Shown here piece after piece: positions 8,865 through 20,024 of a stretch of DNA of 64,000 nt. The stretch covers positions 37,381 to 101,380 of the forward strand of contig CAUJCR010000061.1 in NCBI GenBank assembly GCA_963169355.1, given 5' to 3'. Made by a program: the position numbers and the translations under genes. The first letter of the stretch is position 1. Every line of letters begins with the position of its first letter. This stretch comes from Bacteroidota bacterium (GTDB lineage: Bacteria > Bacteroidota > Bacteroidia > B-17B0 > Aurantibacillaceae). The notes below the pieces were generated by a model that saw nothing but the letters and a program-made list of their open reading frames with translations, did not search any database and was not told the DNA's origin.

Positions 8865-11800
8865 ATGTTAGATAAAATAAAAGAATTTAAACCCTCAAGC
8901 TGGGCTATTGATAACAAACTAACTATTTATTTAGTTACCATATTCATTTCTATTGCTGGGATAATGGCCTATAATGCCTTACCTAAAGAACAATTCCCAG
9001 ACATTACAGTACCAACCATCTATATTAACACTGTAAATGGTGGCAACTCTCCTACAAATATTGAAAACACCATTACTAAGCCTATCGAAAAACGATTAAA
9101 AGGTTTATCTGGAATTAAGAAATTCACAAGCACATCTCTACAAGATGTATCGGTAGTAGTGGTTGAATTTCATACTAATGTAAAAGTAGAAGTAGCCAAG
9201 CAACGGGTAAAAGATGCGGTAGATGAAGCTCGTGCTGATATGCCAGCTACACTTACTCGTGAACCCATTATTAAAGAAATTGCTTTTTCGGAGATTCCGA
9301 TTATGTATATCAACATTGCAGGTAATTACGACTTAAAACAATTAAAAAAATATGCCGAAGATCTAGAAGACAGAGTAGAAGCATTGAAAGAGATAAATGA
9401 AGTAAAACTAGTGGGTGCCTTAGAACGAGAAATTCAAATAAATATTGATGCCTATAAATTACAAGCGGCTCAACTTACTTTAACAGACATTCAAAGAGCC
9501 ATTGCACAAGAAAACTTAACTATTTCTGGGGGTACCATTCCATTAAATGGAATGAAACCAACCCTGAGTATAAAAAGCGAATTTCAAGATCCAAAAGAAA
9601 TTGAAAACATTGTAGTTACATCAGCCAGTGGAGCGAAATTATTTATAAAAGATTTTGCTGAAGTAATTGATAGCTTTAAAGAGCAAGAAAGCTACTCGAG
9701 TTCAAAAGGTAAAAATGTTATCACACTTAATGTAATAAAACGTTCAGGCGAAAACTTAATTCATGCGGCAGAGAATATTGAAAAAGTGATTGCTGAAATG
9801 AAAGCAAATGAATTTCCAGAAGGTTTAGATATCACCATAAGCGGCGATCAAAGTGATAAAACCAAACACTCTCTTCACGAATTAATTAATACCATCATTA
9901 TTGGATTTATTTTGGTAACCGTCGTGTTAATGTTCTTTATGGGAGTTACCAACGCTTTATTCGTTGCACTCTCTGTACCATTATCTATGTTTATTGCATT
10001 TTTAATTATGCCGAGTATTGGTTTTTCATTTAATATGATTGTACTGTTTTCTTTTATCTTAGCACTTGGTATTGTGGTAGATGATGCCATTGTGGTAATT
10101 GAAAACACCCATCGTATTTTTGATAATGGGAAACTACCTATTGTAACAGCCGCTAAACGTGCGGTAGGCGAAGTGTTTATGCCAGTATTATCAGGTACTA
10201 TTACCACACTTGCTCCATTTATTCCTTTAGTATTTTGGCAAGGTATTATTGGTAAATTTATGTACTTTTTACCAGTAACTTTAATTATCTCTTTATTAGC
10301 TTCTTTATTTGTGGCCTACATTATCAATCCTGTATTTGCAGTTGATTTTATGAAACCACACGAAGAAGAAGCTAAAGAACATGGACGGATTACTAAAAAA
10401 GCCCGATTACAGTTAGTTATATATGGTTTAGTGGCACTGTTCTCGTACTTAACAGGTCATTTTGCTGTAGCTAACTTCACTGTATTCTTAGCGTTTTTCT
10501 TAGTATTAAATCGTTTGTGGTTATATAAAGTTATTGAGGCGTGGCAGCTAAGAATTTGGCCAAGCATTGTAAAAAAATATGTAAAAGTATTAGAGTGGTG
10601 TTTAAGAAAACCATGGAAACCATTAGTTTATGTGCTTGTTTTATTCGTTTTCTCTTTTATTTTATTTGCAGTTCGTAAACCAAAAGTGGTATTTTTCCCA
10701 GATGGTGACCCGAATAACATTTATGTGTATGTTAGATTACCTGAAGGTACCGACCCTAAAGTAACTAACGACTTAATGAGACGAGTAGAAGCTAAAGTGG
10801 AAACTGTTTTAGGGAAAGATAATCCTATAGTGGAATCCATGATTACAAATGTAACCATTGGAACCACTGATCCTAAAGATGGCGATCAAAACTCTTACCC
10901 AAACAGAGGAAAAATTGCCATTGCTTTTGTGGAATTTGAGCACAGAAACGGACAATCTACAACCAGCTATCTGCAAGACTTACAAAATTTAAAATGGGAT
11001 ATACCAGGTGCAGATATTGTTGTAAACAAAGAACAAAACGGTCCTCCTACTCCAAAACCTATTAGTATTGAAATTATAGGTGAGGACTTTAAAGACTTAG
11101 TTGCTAATTCAGAAGGATTAAAAAAACACATTACCGATGCTAAAATTGGCGGAGTGGTGAGTTTAAAATCTGACTTTGTAACTAACAAGCCAGAGATTGT
11201 ATTTGATATTGACAGAGAACGTGCTTTACGCGAAGGTATCTCCACCTACCAATTAGCCATGGAAATACGTGGTGCTGTGTATGGTGTAGAGGCTACAAAG
11301 TTTAGAGATGTAGATGATGAATATCCAGTACAATTACGTTATAAATTTGATCAACGTATTGATATTGAAACATTGCGAAATTTAAAAATTACTTACCGAG
11401 ACATGAATATGGGTGGTATGGTTCGTAGTGTGCCTCTTGCCTCTGTTTGCGATATTAGATATGACTATACTTACGCTGGCATCAAACGTAAAAACGACAA
11501 GCGTGTTGTTACTTTATCATCTGACGTGAAAGATGGCTTCAATCCAAACGAAGTAGTTGCCAATGTAGAGCGCGTGATGAAAAGTTACAAAAAATCGGGT
11601 AATGTTATTATTCAATTTGCTGGTGATAAAGCCGAACAAATAGAAACAATGAGTTTCTTAGGAAACGCTATGTTAATTGCTATTGGATTAATGTTATTGG
11701 TATTAGTAGGTTTATTTAATTCGTTAGGAAAACCATTAATTATCTTATCCGAAATTATATTTAGTGTAGTTGGGGTATTAATTGGTGTATCTGTATTTAA

Positions 11801-12329
11801 AATGGATATGAGTATTGTAATGACGGGTGTTGGTATTATTGCATTAGGTGGTATTGTAGTACGAAATGGTATATTATTAGTAGAGTTTGCCGAGTTTGCC
11901 CGCGAAGGTGGAATGAATTTATATGACGCTACGGTAGAAGCAGGCAGAACTCGTATGACACCTGTAATTCTTACTGCCACAGCTGCCATATTAGGTTTAA
12001 TACCTTTAGCAGTTGGATTTAATATTGATTTTGAATCGTTATTAGCTACTGGTAATCCTCATATTTTCTTTGGCGGTGATAGTGTTGCATTCTTTGGTCC
12101 ATTAAGCTGGACGATGATTTTCGGGTTATTATTTGCAACTGCATTAACTCTTTTATTAATTCCATCTATGTATTTAATAACCGAGCGATTAAAACGTAAA
12201 TCTATCGTTATACTTGAGCATTTTGAGTTACCAAGAGTGGTAATGTATGTGCCTTTCTTAATTCTAATTTTAAAGCTGATTTTGAGAATACAAGGCAGAA
12301 AATTAGATTACGGAAATTTAGATAGATAA
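8865..12329 (+). CDS. RND efflux transporter permease (AcrB/HAE1-like)
   Basis: 1154 residues, about 100 longer than AcrB. The N-terminal helix is followed by the first periplasmic porter region, the TM2-TM6 bundle with the paired acidic residues of the proton relay in LGIVVDDAIVVIE, a second periplasmic region (FFPDGDPNNIYVYVRLPEG), and the TM8-TM12 bundle with GIIALGGIVVRNGILLVEF. Between the two halves, at about residues 513-556, lie two extra hydrophobic stretches absent from AcrB. The gene is last in the TetR-TolC-adaptor-RND operon and is followed within 10 bases by a perfect palindromic terminator. Proton-driven drug or metabolite export is the family role; the substrate is not determined. 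Confidence 0.95.
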   Translation: MLDKIKEFKPSSWAIDNKLTIYLVTIFISIAGIMAYNALPKEQFPDITVPTIYINTVNGGNSPTNIENTITKPIEKRLKGLSGIKKFTSTSLQDVSVVVVEFHTNVKVEVAKQRVKDAVDEARADMPATLTREPIIKEIAFSEIPIMYINIAGNYDLKQLKKYAEDLEDRVEALKEINEVKLVGALEREIQINIDAYKLQAAQLTLTDIQRAIAQENLTISGGTIPLNGMKPTLSIKSEFQDPKEIENIVVTSASGAKLFIKDFAEVIDSFKEQESYSSSKGKNVITLNVIKRSGENLIHAAENIEKVIAEMKANEFPEGLDITISGDQSDKTKHSLHELINTIIIGFILVTVVLMFFMGVTNALFVALSVPLSMFIAFLIMPSIGFSFNMIVLFSFILALGIVVDDAIVVIENTHRIFDNGKLPIVTAAKRAVGEVFMPVLSGTITTLAPFIPLVFWQGIIGKFMYFLPVTLIISLLASLFVAYIINPVFAVDFMKPHEEEAKEHGRITKKARLQLVIYGLVALFSYLTGHFAVANFTVFLAFFLVLNRLWLYKVIEAWQLRIWPSIVKKYVKVLEWCLRKPWKPLVYVLVLFVFSFILFAVRKPKVVFFPDGDPNNIYVYVRLPEGTDPKVTNDLMRRVEAKVETVLGKDNPIVESMITNVTIGTTDPKDGDQNSYPNRGKIAIAFVEFEHRNGQSTTSYLQDLQNLKWDIPGADIVVNKEQNGPPTPKPISIEIIGEDFKDLVANSEGLKKHITDAKIGGVVSLKSDFVTNKPEIVFDIDRERALREGISTYQLAMEIRGAVYGVEATKFRDVDDEYPVQLRYKFDQRIDIETLRNLKITYRDMNMGGMVRSVPLASVCDIRYDYTYAGIKRKNDKRVVTLSSDVKDGFNPNEVVANVERVMKSYKKSGNVIIQFAGDKAEQIETMSFLGNAMLIAIGLMLLVLVGLFNSLGKPLIILSEIIFSVVGVLIGVSVFKMDMSIVMTGVGIIALGGIVVRNGILLVEFAEFAREGGMNLYDATVEAGRTRMTPVILTATAAILGLIPLAVGFNIDFESLLATGNPHIFFGGDSVAFFGPLSWTMIFGLLFATALTLLLIPSMYLITERLKRKSIVILEHFELPRVVMYVPFLILILKLILRIQGRKLDYGNLDR

Positions 12330-12335
12330 ACTATG

Positions 12336-12363
12336 AAAAGAGGCAGGAATTCCTGCCTCTTTT
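12336..12363 (+). terminator. Intrinsic terminator after the efflux operon
   Basis: A perfect 28-base palindrome: AAAAGAGGCAGGAA followed at once by its reverse complement, ending in TTTT. It starts 7 bases after the RND stop codon. The AATT centre would form the loop. Confidence 0.85.
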
Positions 12364-12405
12364 ACTTTATAAAAAACGGTTTCTAAAAATATCATTCATA
12401 TTTTG

Positions 12406-12435
12406 TTGCGAATTAAAAGAACTCTCTTATTTTTG
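12406..12435 (+). promoter_or_regulatory. Promoter for the lipoprotein gene at 12462
   Basis: TTG at 12406-12408, 19 bases, then TATTTTTG at 12428-12435, matching the Bacteroidota TAnnTTTG pattern. The start codon lies 26 bases further on. Confidence 0.6.
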
Positions 12436-12461
12436 TGTAGTTTTTTATCAATACAATACTT

Positions 12462-13316
12462 ATGAATAAATTATTTTTAGCCACTGGAATTTCATTATCT
12501 CTTATTTTAACCTCTTGTGGAGGTGATAAACCCATTGAAGAAACTGCCGAAAATGTTACTCCTGAAACAGTTGTAGATACTACACCTGTTACCGTAAACG
12601 AAGAAACAAAATTTAAGTTCGATTTTGCCATCGCTAATATTCCTTCGCCAGTTGCTAGTATTAATGAGTTATCAAACTGGGGTGTAGATTATAACAACAC
12701 CTTTTTAGTTGATGCTAAAAAATCTATTACCGCTTCGTTAGAATTCAACAAAGCCGTAATTCTTGGTATTTACAATATTGATATGGCTTATGCCATGATT
12801 AATAACCGTGGCGAAGATGTATTAAAATATATGAAAACTGTTTTAACCACATCAGATGCATTAGGTTTAAAAGGTGCTGTTGACCAAATGGTTGGTAAAC
12901 GTGCTGAAAACAACCTTTCTAATAAAGATTCTTTATTATCTATCTTAGATGAAATCTTTACTAAAAGCGATTCTTATTTAAGAACTAACGAGCGTGTATA
13001 TACCGCTTCGGCAGTATTTGCTGGTTCGTGGGTAGAGAGTTTAAATTTAACTTGTAAAATTACTGAATCGGTAACTGATGCGGCTACTAAAGAAAAAGCA
13101 TACAAACATTTATGGGATCAACGTTTTTATTTAAAAAACTTAACTGAACTATTAAATGACTACAAGGATAAAAAAGAATGCGTAGCTTTAAATGATGAAT
13201 TGAAAAAAATTCATACTGAAATTGATGCTATAAAAGACCCGAAAGACATGAAAGAAGAACAATTCAAATCTATTTCTGAGAAAATTTATACATTAAGAAA
13301 CAACTTAATTAAGTAA
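12462..13316 (+). CDS. Lipoprotein of unknown function
   Basis: 284 residues beginning with a lipoprotein signal peptide whose lipobox ends at Cys19 (LTSC, then GG). A low-complexity acidic/threonine linker (about 22-50) is followed by a largely helical body. No catalytic motif or family was recognised. The gene stands alone, with its own promoter upstream and an intrinsic terminator downstream, so it is probably monocistronic. It should sit in a membrane facing the periplasm or the cell surface. Similar orphan lipoproteins are common in Bacteroidota; no function is proposed. Confidence 0.85.
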   Translation: MNKLFLATGISLSLILTSCGGDKPIEETAENVTPETVVDTTPVTVNEETKFKFDFAIANIPSPVASINELSNWGVDYNNTFLVDAKKSITASLEFNKAVILGIYNIDMAYAMINNRGEDVLKYMKTVLTTSDALGLKGAVDQMVGKRAENNLSNKDSLLSILDEIFTKSDSYLRTNERVYTASAVFAGSWVESLNLTCKITESVTDAATKEKAYKHLWDQRFYLKNLTELLNDYKDKKECVALNDELKKIHTEIDAIKDPKDMKEEQFKSISEKIYTLRNNLIK

Positions 13317-13336
13317 CGCGTTTAATGTTTTTTAAG

Positions 13337-13365
13337 AAGCCTGTCGAACCCGACAGGCTTTTTTT
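13337..13365 (+). terminator. Intrinsic terminator after the lipoprotein gene
   Basis: A 10-bp stem (AAGCCTGTCG pairing with CGACAGGCTT), a 4-base AACC loop and a following run of T. It begins 20 bases after the stop codon. Confidence 0.9.
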
Positions 13366-13391
13366 ATACCACAATCCCCATATATTTTAAG

Positions 13392-13399
13392 TAAATTTG
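13392..13399 (+). promoter_or_regulatory. Likely -7 promoter element for the C45 hydrolase gene
   Basis: TAAATTTG matches TAnnTTTG and lies 11 bases before the ATG at 13411. No good TTG was found at the -33 position, so support is partial. Confidence 0.4.
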
Positions 13400-13410
13400 T
13401 AACAACATTC

Positions 13411-15102
13411 ATGAAAAAAATTACCAAAATAATTTTAAAATCCTTTTTAGTACTCACTTGCTTGTTGTTCATTTTTATTGTCTATTTCATTTTTGCAGTG
13501 CAAATAGAAACACCTAAAATTGAAAATGACATCACTTTAAATTGGAAACGAGATTCTTTAGGAATAGAAACTTACAAAGTTCAAAACAACTGGTTGCGAC
13601 ATAGCAAAAGCGGCTTGTGGGAATTATATGTAGAAGGAGACGCCTACGAACGTGGAATTGCCAATGGTATGCTAACAAAAGAATTGCATGCTTTTCAAGA
13701 AGAAGCATTCTTTAAACAAATTCAAATTTTAGTTCCTAATCTTAATTATTTAAAATTCTTAAAATATTTTGTGGGTTATTTCAATCGTCATCTCCCTAAT
13801 CATATTACCCAAGAGTACAAGGAAGAGATTTATGGTATCTCCAAATTTGCGAGCGACAAATACGACTTTATTGCTCCTAAATATCATCGTATTTTAAATT
13901 ATCATGGTGCTCACGATATTGGCCACGCCTTGCAAGATAAAAATATGACGGTAGGTTGCACCTCATTCTCGGTGTGGGACAAAAAAAGCGAAGACGGGAA
14001 ATTACTGGTAGGGCGTAACTTTGATTTTTATAGTGGCGATGATTTTGCAAAAAATAAAATAGTTCAGTTTACTAATCCTACCACAGGTTATAAATTTGCA
14101 ACTGTTACTTGGAGCGGATTTATTGGCGCTTGTAGTGGCATGAATGAAAAAGGATTAACCGTAACTATTAATGCTGCTAAAAGCTCCATCCCTACCGATG
14201 TTGCTACACCCATTGCTTTATTAGCCAGAGAAATTTTGCAATATGCTAAAAACATTAATGAGGCTATTGAAATTGCCAAAAAAAGAAAAGTATTTGTGTC
14301 AGAAAGTATTTTAGTAGGTAGCGCCTCCGATAATAAAACCATCAGCATCGAAAAGACACCTGAAGACATGGATGTATTTGAAATGCCCAACTCTACTCAG
14401 CTAGTTTGTCCTAACCATTATCAAGGTAATGAGTTTAAAAACAATTTAGCCAACTTAACTAACCAAATTGAAAGCTCCTCGCTGTATCGCCAAATACGAT
14501 TAGAGCAACTGCTAGCGCAACACTCTACTGTAAATTACACACAAGTTGCTGAAATACTAAGAAATCAAAAAGGATTAAATAATCGAAACATTGGCATGAC
14601 CAACGAAAAAAATTTGAATCAATTGTTGGCTCATCACGCCGTTATATTTAAACCTCAAGATAAACTCATGTGGGTGAGTGCTAATCCATTTCAATGTGGC
14701 GAATTTATTTGTTACAACTTAGATAGTGTATTTGCAAAAGCAAGAACACATGATATAACTAAAGAAATTAATGTGACACGATTCACAATTCCTGCTGATG
14801 AATTTTTATCTTCTAAAGCCTATCAGCAATTTATCATTTACAAAGCCCTTAAAAACTACATTGAACCTCTAACTAAAAAATCTGAAAAGATTTTACTAGA
14901 CAAAAAATTTGAAACAGCTTTCATTCATTCCAATCCTGAAAACTATTATACCTATGAAATTTTAGGAAATTATTTTGCATCAAGACATCAATTTCAAAAC
15001 GCTACACACTACTACCAACAAGCGCTAAGTAAGGAAGTAGCCACACTTAAGGAACGAAGACAAATAGAAGAAAAAATAAGCAAAATTGCTCAAAACCCAT
15101 AA
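13411..15102 (+). CDS. C45-family (Ntn-hydrolase) autoproteolytic acyltransferase/hydrolase
   Basis: 563 residues. One N-terminal hydrophobic helix (about 10-30) anchors or exports it. The core matches the peptidase C45 / acyl-CoA:6-aminopenicillanate acyltransferase group: VGCTSFSVW with Cys183 as the predicted N-terminal nucleophile exposed by autocleavage, then GKLLVGRNFDFY and GACSGMNEKGLTVTINAAKS. Family members cleave or transfer amide-linked acyl groups; the substrate is unknown. The C-terminal ~100 residues (about 460-560) look like a TPR helix pair (YYTYEILGNYFASRHQFQNA), an addition to the usual ~350-residue fold. It has its own -7 element and ends 54 bases before the ABC-F gene. 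Confidence 0.85.
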   Translation: MKKITKIILKSFLVLTCLLFIFIVYFIFAVQIETPKIENDITLNWKRDSLGIETYKVQNNWLRHSKSGLWELYVEGDAYERGIANGMLTKELHAFQEEAFFKQIQILVPNLNYLKFLKYFVGYFNRHLPNHITQEYKEEIYGISKFASDKYDFIAPKYHRILNYHGAHDIGHALQDKNMTVGCTSFSVWDKKSEDGKLLVGRNFDFYSGDDFAKNKIVQFTNPTTGYKFATVTWSGFIGACSGMNEKGLTVTINAAKSSIPTDVATPIALLAREILQYAKNINEAIEIAKKRKVFVSESILVGSASDNKTISIEKTPEDMDVFEMPNSTQLVCPNHYQGNEFKNNLANLTNQIESSSLYRQIRLEQLLAQHSTVNYTQVAEILRNQKGLNNRNIGMTNEKNLNQLLAHHAVIFKPQDKLMWVSANPFQCGEFICYNLDSVFAKARTHDITKEINVTRFTIPADEFLSSKAYQQFIIYKALKNYIEPLTKKSEKILLDKKFETAFIHSNPENYYTYEILGNYFASRHQFQNATHYYQQALSKEVATLKERRQIEEKISKIAQNP

Positions 15103-16797
<1,695 letters not shown>

Positions 16798-18753
16798 TTA
16801 GCTTATCCTATGTAAATTCAATGTTTTTGGTTGACTAATTATTAAAGGAAATTTTTCAATTTTCACCGAACTGCTATCTAAACCAAAGGCCTTAGCTTCA
16901 CTTAAGCTAAAGCGCTTTAAAAAGAAATAAATATTTAAAATTACTTTTTCAAAGAAAGGTAATTCGTTGTCATAAGACAAGAATTTTTCTAATACCACAA
17001 ATTTAAAATCGCCAATAACATTATTTTTATTTAAAGATTCATAGCGACTGGTAATATCTACTTCTTTGTTTTTTACCAAGTCCTCTACAACTTTTCTGAA
17101 AAGTAAATTGATTTTAGGTGCTACCCTAAAACCTAACCTAAAATCAATTCTAATAATATCATCGCTTGCTACATGAGTTACCTTATAATCCATACGATAC
17201 GGCTCATTCATAACATCAACATGCACAAACCAATACACATCGGCTCGCTTAGGTCGTTTCTGAAAAATAGAATACATAATCTTTGATTCTATTTCCTCAG
17301 GATTATTAGCGCTTGTCATATAAACCAAATGAGTAGCGTATTTATACAAAGAGTTATCGTTGCTCAAATCAATTAATTTTTTAGTATAGTCGGATAATTT
17401 TACCATATCAACATATCCTTGTCTAATTCTTTTTGCGATGTACCATACCGCCATAATAGACATCAAAGCAAAAGCAATTAATAGTGTTATCCAACCGCCA
17501 TGTGAAAATTTACTCAAGTTAGCTGCCAAAAACGAAAGTTCTATCACAATATATAGAGCAATTATGAAGTAAATAAAAAATGGATTATAGCGCTTCATGT
17601 GAAGATAAAAATTAAGTAACGTTGTTGTCATTAACATACATAATACAATAGCCAAACCATAAGCAGCTTCCATATTAGCTGACTCCCTAAAATATAAAGT
17701 AATTCCGATACACCCTGCCAATAATAACCAGTTAAGTGAAGGTATATACAACTGACCTCTTAATTCTGTAGGATATTTTACCCCAACTTTAGGCCATAAA
17801 TTTAAGCGCATAGCCTCATTAATTAGAGTAAACGAACCGCTTATGAGGGCTTGAGAAGCAATTATAGCTGCAATTGTTGCAATGGCAATACCATAAGGCA
17901 AAAAGCTTTCTGGCATCACTGCATAAAAAGGATTCGTAGCTTTAAACATACTCATTGTTTTCCCTTCATTAGAAATGAGCCAAGCACCTTGTCCTAAATA
18001 ATTTAAAATGAGCATACTTTTCACAAATACCCAAGAAATACGTATGTTTTGTTTGCCGCAATGCCCTAAGTCTGAATATAAAGCCTCTGCTCCTGTGGTA
18101 CAAAGGAACACAGCGCCTAAAATTAAGATTCCAGACGTGTGCGATTTTAATAACAAATAAGTATAATAGGGGTTTAATGCAGATAAGATTGACCAATTAT
18201 TTGAAATTTGAGAAACTCCTATTATACCTAACATCAAAAACCAACAAGTCATTAATGGTCCAAAAAATTTACCTATGAAACTAGAACCAAATTGTTGAAT
18301 AAAAAATAATCCAAACAAAATACCTATTACAATCGGCACTGTATTTATTTGAGGATTAAAAAACCTTAAACCTTCAACTGCTGCTGATACTGATATGGTT
18401 GGGGTAATAATACCATCTGCTAATAATGCGCTGCCTCCTATAATTGCAGGGACTATTAACCACTTAAATTTAGTTCTTCTAACAAGTGTATATAATGAAA
18501 ATATTCCACCCTCACCATTATTATCTGCTCTCAAAGTTAAAATCACATATTTAACTGTTGTTTGCAAGGTTAGTGTCCAAAAAATAGCGGATATAGCACC
18601 TTTAACAATATCAGCATTAATTACATCTGTACCTACAACTGCATTCATTACATAAAGTGGCGAGGTGCCAATATCTCCGTAAATAATACCAAGTGTTACT
18701 AATAAACCCGCTAAGGTTACCTTGTTTAACTGTTCATGCTGATGAGATGCCAT
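16798..18753 (-). CDS. kup: KUP family potassium uptake protein
   Basis: 651 residues, close to the ~620-640 of bacterial Kup. About twelve hydrophobic helices fill residues 15-435. The KUP signature GDIGTSPLYV is in the first helix, with DNNGEGGIFSLYTLVRR just after the second. A cytoplasmic C-terminal domain of about 210 residues follows. The family imports K+ with protons at the inner membrane. The gene is monocistronic here, convergent with the ABC-F gene. In several phyla Kup-type importers are controlled by cyclic di-AMP; the diadenylate cyclase gene cdaA lies about 14 kb away in this window, but any link is inference. Confidence 0.95.
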   Translation of the reverse strand: MASHQHEQLNKVTLAGLLVTLGIIYGDIGTSPLYVMNAVVGTDVINADIVKGAISAIFWTLTLQTTVKYVILTLRADNNGEGGIFSLYTLVRRTKFKWLIVPAIIGGSALLADGIITPTISVSAAVEGLRFFNPQINTVPIVIGILFGLFFIQQFGSSFIGKFFGPLMTCWFLMLGIIGVSQISNNWSILSALNPYYTYLLLKSHTSGILILGAVFLCTTGAEALYSDLGHCGKQNIRISWVFVKSMLILNYLGQGAWLISNEGKTMSMFKATNPFYAVMPESFLPYGIAIATIAAIIASQALISGSFTLINEAMRLNLWPKVGVKYPTELRGQLYIPSLNWLLLAGCIGITLYFRESANMEAAYGLAIVLCMLMTTTLLNFYLHMKRYNPFFIYFIIALYIVIELSFLAANLSKFSHGGWITLLIAFALMSIMAVWYIAKRIRQGYVDMVKLSDYTKKLIDLSNDNSLYKYATHLVYMTSANNPEEIESKIMYSIFQKRPKRADVYWFVHVDVMNEPYRMDYKVTHVASDDIIRIDFRLGFRVAPKINLLFRKVVEDLVKNKEVDITSRYESLNKNNVIGDFKFVVLEKFLSYDNELPFFEKVILNIYFFLKRFSLSEAKAFGLDSSSVKIEKFPLIISQPKTLNLHRIS

Positions 18754-18950
18754 GTGAAATAAGCAAAATAAAGGTGTAAATGTAGTATAAAATTCAAGTT
18801 CAGAAATAAATTTTAGACAAGAAATTAAGCAAGTTTATAACCAACTTTTTAACCCCTAAGAACATAACCATAAAAAAGCTTTTTTAACAGTCTGTTTTCC
18901 ATATTTTTTCCATATCTTTAAATACTTAAAAAAGTATTAGTTTTTAACTT

Positions 18951-20021
18951 ATGCTACGTTATATTATATCGGGATTTATTGGGATTTTTATTTCATTAAA
19001 TATGAATGCTGGTATTATTGCAGGCGAAATATTTTATAAATGGTTAAATGGTTATACTTACGAAGTAAAGTTATGTTTGTATAGCGAAATAGGTTCCGCT
19101 AGTTTACCCGAACGCTGTCAAGACACCATAGATTTTGGTGATGGTACGAGTGCAGTTGTACTAAGAAGTAACGGTCCTATAGCTGGCTGTTCGCCTGCAC
19201 ACGATGGTATTCCTATTACTCCATACATAAAGTATAGCGAATATATTGCAACACATACTTATCCTGGTGCAGGAACTTATTACATCCATAATTCTATATA
19301 TACAAAAAGAGATTCGTCTATTATTAATATTCCAAACTCTATTAATCAAGATTTACATTTAGAAGCTATGTTGGTTATCCCAAGTTTTGGTGTAACCCAC
19401 AACACATCTCCTAATTATAACAACATTCCTATTTTAGACGGCTGTTTAAACGGTAATTGTTTTAATTTTAACTCCGTTGGTAATGATGCAGATGGCGATA
19501 GCCTCTCTTACGAGATATTACCTTGTAGTGGCGTATCGGGTTACACCTATCCCAATGCTGGAACAAGCGGCACATATAGTATTCAAGCAACAAATGGTTT
19601 ATTAAGTTGGTGCAATCCACAGTTTCAAGGAAAATACAATACTTTAATAAATATTAAACAATGGCAAAATGATAGTAGTGGTAATTACCAATTAATTGGT
19701 TACTCACAAAGAGATGTGCGCTTTGTTGTAAACACCTGTACTGGCATTCATGATGTAAGTATTTTAAATGAAATGGTAACAGTTAGTCCAAATCCATTCT
19801 TAAATGAAATTAAGATACAATTTAACCCAACAAATAACGCACGCCATCAAATTACTTTATTAGATGTTACAGGGCGAGCGCTAACCAGCTTTAATTCTTA
19901 CGATACAGAACATTCTATAACCGTAAATCTTTCTCCTTTAAACCTTAGCAAAGGCATTTATTTTTTAAAAATAAATGATGAGAAAGGAAACGTATTATTT
20001 AAAAAAATAATGAAACAATAA
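18951..20021 (+). CDS. Secreted protein with type A T9SS sorting domain
   Basis: 356 residues with an N-terminal signal peptide (about 1-20). Residues about 22-260 form one domain beginning AGEIFYKWLNGYTYEVKL and containing DFGDGTSAVVLRSNGP and GCSPAHDGIP. This domain is shared with the next gene. Residues about 278-356 are a type A T9SS sorting tail (VSPNPFLNEIKI through KGIYFLKI...KKIMKQ), which family knowledge links to export through the type IX system and surface attachment. The binding target is unknown. The next gene starts within 4 bases of its stop codon, so the two are cotranscribed. Confidence 0.88.
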   Translation: MLRYIISGFIGIFISLNMNAGIIAGEIFYKWLNGYTYEVKLCLYSEIGSASLPERCQDTIDFGDGTSAVVLRSNGPIAGCSPAHDGIPITPYIKYSEYIATHTYPGAGTYYIHNSIYTKRDSSIINIPNSINQDLHLEAMLVIPSFGVTHNTSPNYNNIPILDGCLNGNCFNFNSVGNDADGDSLSYEILPCSGVSGYTYPNAGTSGTYSIQATNGLLSWCNPQFQGKYNTLINIKQWQNDSSGNYQLIGYSQRDVRFVVNTCTGIHDVSILNEMVTVSPNPFLNEIKIQFNPTNNARHQITLLDVTGRALTSFNSYDTEHSITVNLSPLNLSKGIYFLKINDEKGNVLFKKIMKQ

Positions 20022-20024
20022 GTG

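Noticed and set aside
9875..10207. 110-codon frame antisense to the RND pump
   Set aside because: It lies wholly inside a well-supported coding sequence and has no recognisable domain; codon bias of the true gene explains it.
12336..12363. Perfect palindrome considered as an operator for the TetR protein
   Set aside because: It sits directly after the last gene of the operon, ends in a T tract and precedes no promoter, so a terminator is the better reading.
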